A program made the translations under genes and the position numbers. This document shows positions 32,568 through 37,500 of a stretch of DNA of 37,500 nucleotides, one piece after another (position 1 is the first letter of the stretch; the number at the start of each line of letters is the position of its first letter). Below the pieces are notes generated by a model. That model had not been told where the DNA came from. It searched no databases and saw nothing but the letters and a program-made list of their open reading frames with translations. Source of the stretch: Anaeromyces robustus (taxonomy: Eukaryota > Neocallimastigomycota > Neocallimastigomycetes > Neocallimastigales > Neocallimastigaceae); assembly GCA_002104895.1 (NCBI GenBank), contig MCFG01000004.1, forward strand, positions 1-37,500, in the 5' to 3' direction.

Positions 32568-34624
32568 GCTTTTCTTTTTTTTAAAAAAAATTAAAAATAA
32601 TAATTTTTTTTTCATTATAAAAAAATATATATCTAATATTACTATATCAATTTATATAATTAATCATTCTTTTTAGTTTTTTTTTTTTTTTTTTAATTTT
32701 TTTTTATTTCATTTTTTTTTTATTTATTTATTTTTTATTTATTTTTTTTATTTTTATTATTATTATGGCTATTATTAATATTATTACTTTTTCGTTTAAA
32801 ATGCTATTATTAATTATTAATTAATTATTAAATTATATATATATATATTTATTGAAATATATAATTATTAATTTTATATCTTAATTTTTTTTTTTGTTTT
32901 TTTGTTTTTTTGTTTTTTGGTTTTTTGTTTTTTTTTTTGGTTTTTTGTTTTTTTTTTTTTTTTTTGTATTTTTTCTGTTTTATTATTATTATTATTATAT
33001 TTTTTTTGTTAATGTTTATATCCTTTTTATAGGATTCGTTTAAATGTATATAACATTTATAAAATTTATGAGCTTAAGCTTTAAAGTTGCTGAGCTTCTG
33101 AGTTTTTGAGCTTTTTTTTTTTTTTATAATTAAATTTATTTTAAAAAAAGACACAAGAAATATTAGATGTTGATATTTAGGGAAAGTTTTGTATTTTTTT
33201 TTTTCTATCTTTTTTTTTTTCTTTAATATTCATTTGATTATTTTCATAAATATTAAAGGTATCTTTTTTTCTTTCTTTCTTTTTTTTAATGACACGATAT
33301 AATTCGTTTTGTTTAAATGCTTTTTTTTTTTTTTTTTTTTTTCACTTTTTCCTTATTATCTAGTTTTACAGGTGTTTAAAAAAAATTAATATATAAATAA
33401 AGAATAGAAAGATTAAATTATATTATATATCTTTAAAAATGATCTTTTTTTTTTTTTTTTGCTTTTGTTTTTGTTTTTGCTTTTGATTTTGTTTTTGTTT
33501 ATTTTTTTGTTTTCTTGTTTGTTTGATTGAACGTTTATATGTGTGTATGTGTGTATGTATGTTTGAGTGTTTTCTTTTTTGGTTTTTGTTTTTGTTTTTG
33601 TTTTTTTGTTTTTTGTAATATACTTGTTATTATTATTAATGTTTTTAATAAAACTAAAATATATATATATATAATAAAATTAAAAATATTATTATTAAAA
33701 AAAAAAAAAAATAAATATTTATATAATAATATAATATATATATATATATAATTGAAGGTAGTAAGGAAGGAAAAAAAAAAAATTTTTTTTATCTTTAAAA
33801 TATATATATAATAATATTAAAATTATTAAGGAAAACCCTTTTTAATTAAAAAAAACTACAATTTCCTTTTTTTTTTTCTCTCTTTTTTTTTTAATAAAAA
33901 AAAATTCATATATAAAAATTATTATTATTATTATTATTATTACTATTACTATTATTATTAACCTATTTAAACCTATTAACTATTTTAACTATAACTTATT
34001 AAATATATTAAAAATTAATTACTTATAATTTAATAAAAAAAAAATTAATAATAATAATTTTTTTTTGTTTGTTAGTTTTTTTTTTTAGTTTTTTTTTCTT
34101 TTATATTTTTTTATTAAAAAAAATTTTATAATATTTTTTCTTTAATAAAAAATAAATAAAAAAAAAAAAAAGAAATTATATTATTATTATTATATTATAT
34201 TAAAATAAAAATTTTTGTTGTTGTTGTTCGATTATATATTAAAAGAGTAAAAAAAAAAATTTTTTCTTTTTTTCTTTTCTCTTAATGTTTATATAATATA
34301 TATTAAAATATGATTTAAATTAATATTAATATTTTATATATTGAGCTAATATTATGTTTTTGTTTTTTTGTTTTTTTGTTTTTTGTTTTTTTTTTTTTTT
34401 TTGTATATAAAAAAAAAAAAAATAATAAAAAATTTCTCACTTATAATTAAAAATTCTTTCTATTATATACAATATTTTAAAAAAATATTTTTATCAAAAA
34501 AATACTTTTAAAAATATTTTAATTTTTTTTTTTTTAATATTTAAAATAAAAAAAAGATATATAATCTTGAAAGAATAGAAAATTATAACCGGAATTTGCA
34601 ATTAAATCTCTCTCCCCACCAAAA
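31909..34624. other. Tail-to-tail intergenic region between GT17 and PP2C
   Basis: About 2.7 kb with no gene I can support. It consists of A/T homopolymers, (AT)n, and T-rich stretches with regular G or C (GTTTTTTT and CTTTTGTTTTTG-like runs near 32890-32965, 33460-33620, 34355-34400). A small GAGCTT/GAGCTTCTGAG direct-repeat cluster sits at 33070-33112. Both neighbouring genes end here, so their 3' UTRs are included. Confidence 0.65.
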
Positions 34625-34980
34625 TCAAAGGTTGTTTTGTTTAGCACCATTATTAACTGCTGGAATGAAAACTAAGAAAGCAGTACAATCATCAAATTTT
34701 TCTAATCCTTGACAATAAATTTCCTTGACATAATCACGTTGAACAATAATTTTAGCAATATCTTCAAGTATTTCTGGAGTAATTTCATTAAGGTTAATAT
34801 TCTTCTTATCAACTATTTAATATTATATATTATTTTTTTAATGATATATTTTAAAATATATAGATATATATATATTATTAAAAGTTAAAAATTATTAATA
34901 TTTATATTTATATTAATTCAAATATTTATATATATATATATATATTATCTTTTTAATATATATATTATATATATTAAAAG

Positions 34981-35011
<31 letters not shown>

Positions 35012-36504
35012 TATTTTATTTTATTTTATTTTATTTTATTTTATTTACCTTTACCACCTTCGGCAGCTTTTTTCTTTTGACACCAAGCAGACATGGAAAG
35101 TCCTAAGAATTCTAATAAATTATTATTCATTTGGGTTGCTGAATAATCATACTTTAAATAATCCCATACACCATCAGAAGCTATAACTAATAGATAATCT
35201 TTATTAGTATTCAATTTATTGAAAGTAACATCTGGTTCATTAGTTAAAACCGCAGGTTCAATTTTGAATAAAAGATCACCCATAGTAGCTCCCATATTTA
35301 AAGTACGCATATTACTTATACCAATATCGGATATACCTTGGTTAACAGCACGATAAATTCTTGTACCTACTAAATCTGAATAAGATTTTGTTCCACGTTT
35401 GGCAGGTGAAACAATTGCACCATGTACTCTCTTCGAACCATTTTGATTCAAAAAGATACCTCCATTTTGAGATATATGGTACGCCATATCAGAAAGTTCA
35501 GGAGCATGATCACGTGAACCAAAGACTTGACTCCAAACGGATTCACGATGAGAGAAAAGACCTCTTTTAATATTTTCTCTTCTACCTAAAACCGTTCTAG
35601 AATCACCAACATTACAATTAATATGCATATTTTTATAAATAATATTGACTATAAAAGTACAACCATCATCTAAAGGTTTTTCACCTTTAAACCCACTTGC
35701 TTTCCAAGCTTTAAATTGTTTGGTTTTCATATCACAAAATTTTTTATCTATTTCTTTATATTTATCTTTTATAAATCTTTCAAATAATTGACATTCTTCC
35801 TTTTTCTCCCAATTCCAATCATGAAAATCAACAATATCTTCCATGGCCATACGCATTTCTCTTATAAAGAATTGTGGAGCTTCATGACCACCATGACCAT
35901 CGGCTAATAACCATATATATACTGGAAGACCACTAACAGGATGGGTATGAACCGCTGCATTTTTATCATCTAGGGTTGGGAAATGGAAGTCTTCCATAAA
36001 ATTATGTATTGGTTTTCTAGTTTTATTTGGACCTTTTTCATAACCACGTTCTGTAGCTACGGACCATTTAATAGCTCTATTATATTGACTTAGTATAGTT
36101 TTTTTATTAATTTGAGCTGTAGTATCTGATTCATTTGAAGTTAATCTATTATTATTATTATTATTACTCTTTTTATTTTTATTACTATTATTACTACTAG
36201 TCGACTTTGGAGACGTTGGAGAATCATCTGAAGATGATGCCGTAGCTTCTACTTCTAACGGTACACTACCGTCATCAACAATTAATGTTTCAACGGTATC
36301 AGAACGAGTCATACCTTTCTTAACATTATTGTTATTGTTATTATTATTGTTATTATTTGATTCACTACAATTAGGTTCCATCTCTTGTATTATTCCCTCA
36401 TTCTGAGGAGGTGAACTACTCGAAGTTGGACTATATTCTTTATTTTGTATATATTTTACAGATTTTGTTTCTATTTGATTGGGATTTATAATAGAAGTTG
36501 CCAT
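34625..36504 (-). CDS. PP2C-family Ser/Thr protein phosphatase, two exons
   Basis: Exon 1 is 35049-36504 and exon 2 is 34625-34812, giving 547 residues. The Mg/Mn-dependent PP2C (PPM) fold dephosphorylates Ser/Thr. Visible motifs: MEDFHF (170-175), ADGHGGHE (201-208), GCTFIV (281-286), VGDSR (299-303), RDHAPE (331-336) and ASDGVWD (442-448). Exon 2 supplies FDDCTAFLVF (525-534), the final metal-binding motif; it reads DD where the family often has DN. Unspliced reading stops after GGKGK and lacks this motif, so the intron is needed for a complete enzyme. Residues 1-135 are Ser/Asn-rich with Asn runs (50-60, 114-119) and look disordered. The divergence around 306-400 (long loop with SPAKRG and YSDLVGTRIYRAVNQG) resembles atypical PP2Cs. 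Start ATG at 36504 is the first in frame. Confidence 0.9.
34813..35048 (-). other. Spliceosomal intron in the PP2C gene
   Basis: A 236-bp intron, read on the minus strand: donor GTAAAT right after AAAG, acceptor TTAAATAG before TTGATAAG. Splicing joins G and TT into a Val codon, keeping the frame and restoring the C-terminal PP2C motif. The interior is (TTTTA)/(TTTA) repeats and (AT)n. Inferred from frame and family fit; no transcript was seen. Confidence 0.85.
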
Positions 36505-37500
36505 GATATTAAATTAATTATATTATAATTTATTAATATTATTATTATTATTATTGGTTCAAGTTGAGAAAAGATATTATATGTTTTGTTTTGTTTTCGT
36601 TTTTTTTATTTTTTTTAATTCTTTATATTATATATATTAATTACTTGAATTTATTTATATTAATAATTGGTATATTTAATTATATATGGATAATTAATTG
36701 TATTTTGTAAATTTTTTATTTTTATTCCTTTAATTGTATTTGTAATTCTTTATATTTTTCCTTTAAAATTAATTGTATTTTGTTATTCTTTATATTTTTC
36801 CTTTAAAGTTATTTTGTTTTTTTTTATTTGTTAATTTCTCTTTATCTCTCTTGTTAAAAATTATTATTATATTCACTTTTTTATTATATTTAAAATTGCT
36901 TTCTTTCTTTTTAATAATATTTTATTCCTGTTTATAAAAATAAAAAGGATAATTAATATTTATATATATATATATATATAAAATTTTTAAAAAAAAAAAA
37001 AAAGAAAAAAAACAGTATATATTGCTTAAAATTATATTAAATTGATATTATATAAAATTGATGTAATTATGTTTTATTATTATTATAAAGTAAATAATAT
37101 TAAATAATATTAATTAAATATGATATTTTAAAAAGTATTTCTTTTTTTATTTTTTTTTTTTTCGTATATTTAAAAAATGATAATTCTCGTTATATGACGA
37201 TAATTGTTCTTTTAAAAAAAATAAAACATTTTTTTGAGGGTTAAATTGTTTAGGTATTTGTTGTTTATTAAAATATATTGATATTAAAATGATTATTTAT
37301 TATTATATTATATTATTGAATATTGCTTTATCTTTTTAGTTATATATATTTTTTTATATATTTCATTTTTTTTTTTTTTTTTTTTTTTTTTTAGTAATTT
37401 TTCTTTTTATTTTTTCTCTTTATTTTTAAAAGATAGTATTTTCCTTTTAATAACTTTTTTATAAAAAAAATTGCTAATTTATATACAATAACTATATATA
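36505..37500. other. PP2C upstream region
   Basis: AT-rich with no gene visible to the window edge. It has an (ATT) run just before the start codon (about 36535-36555), a duplicated CTTTATATTTTTCCTTTAAA-like word (about 36748-36806), (TA)n near 36959 and long T tracts near 37140 and 37367. It should contain the PP2C promoter, but no element can be defined from sequence alone. Confidence 0.6.

Noticed and set aside
33527-33751. 74-residue Cys/Phe/Val-rich frame
   Set aside because: Comes from GTGTATGT and TTTTTG low-complexity sequence; no conserved features.
31909-34624. Possible gene or tRNA in the GT17-PP2C gap
   Set aside because: No cloverleaf, no mixed-composition frame and no splice-supported exons; only T-rich low complexity.

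Overview
The window looks like nuclear DNA of a very AT-rich eukaryote, most likely an anaerobic gut fungus (Neocallimastigomycota). That placement is inference. It rests on extreme A/T bias between genes, long (TTTA)n and (ATT)n microsatellites, Asn-homopolymer proteins, a spliceosomal intron in a PP2C gene, a degenerate non-LTR retrotransposon, and many copies of a bacterial-type PD-(D/E)XK nuclease 'transposase' of the PF12784/Rpn kind. Dictyostelium-like protists are the main alternative.

Layout. Positions 1-22650 are dominated by a same-strand (minus) family of six PD-(D/E)XK genes. Four are intact (359-1588, 8228-9520, 15402-16688, 21394-22650) and two are broken (6690-7443, 19360-20663). 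They sit in tandem-like units bounded by copies of one ~75-85 bp direct repeat. The paralogues carry a hypervariable in-frame 12-bp repeat (FKDG/KIEG) and show mosaic exchange between two sequence types. A ~5 kb LINE (9647-14619, minus strand) is inserted just upstream of the 8228-9520 gene, with an ~11-bp target-site duplication and a poly(A) tail. It is frameshifted and visibly more GC-rich than its surroundings.

A ~4 kb segment occurs twice (about 1740-5756 and 22790-26509). It runs from upstream of a PD-(D/E)XK gene into a glycosyltransferase family 17 (GT17) gene. The left copy stops dead inside the GT17 coding region, leaving a frameshifted 5' fragment joined to an unrelated, degraded minus-strand gene remnant. 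The right copy continues into an intact GT17 gene (25838-28255), which is followed by a second GT17 gene (29374-31908). Both encode type II membrane proteins expected in the Golgi. They are nearly identical through the catalytic core but differ in their tails and in a low-complexity insert.

The right end holds a PP2C-type Ser/Thr phosphatase on the minus strand (34625-36504). It has a 236-bp intron, and its second exon supplies the last metal-binding motif. The remaining sequence is AT-rich spacer with homopolymers and microsatellites, where I see no further genes. No tRNA, rRNA or CRISPR was found. The genes do not form an obvious pathway; what links them is repeated duplication, mosaic exchange and repeat expansion.
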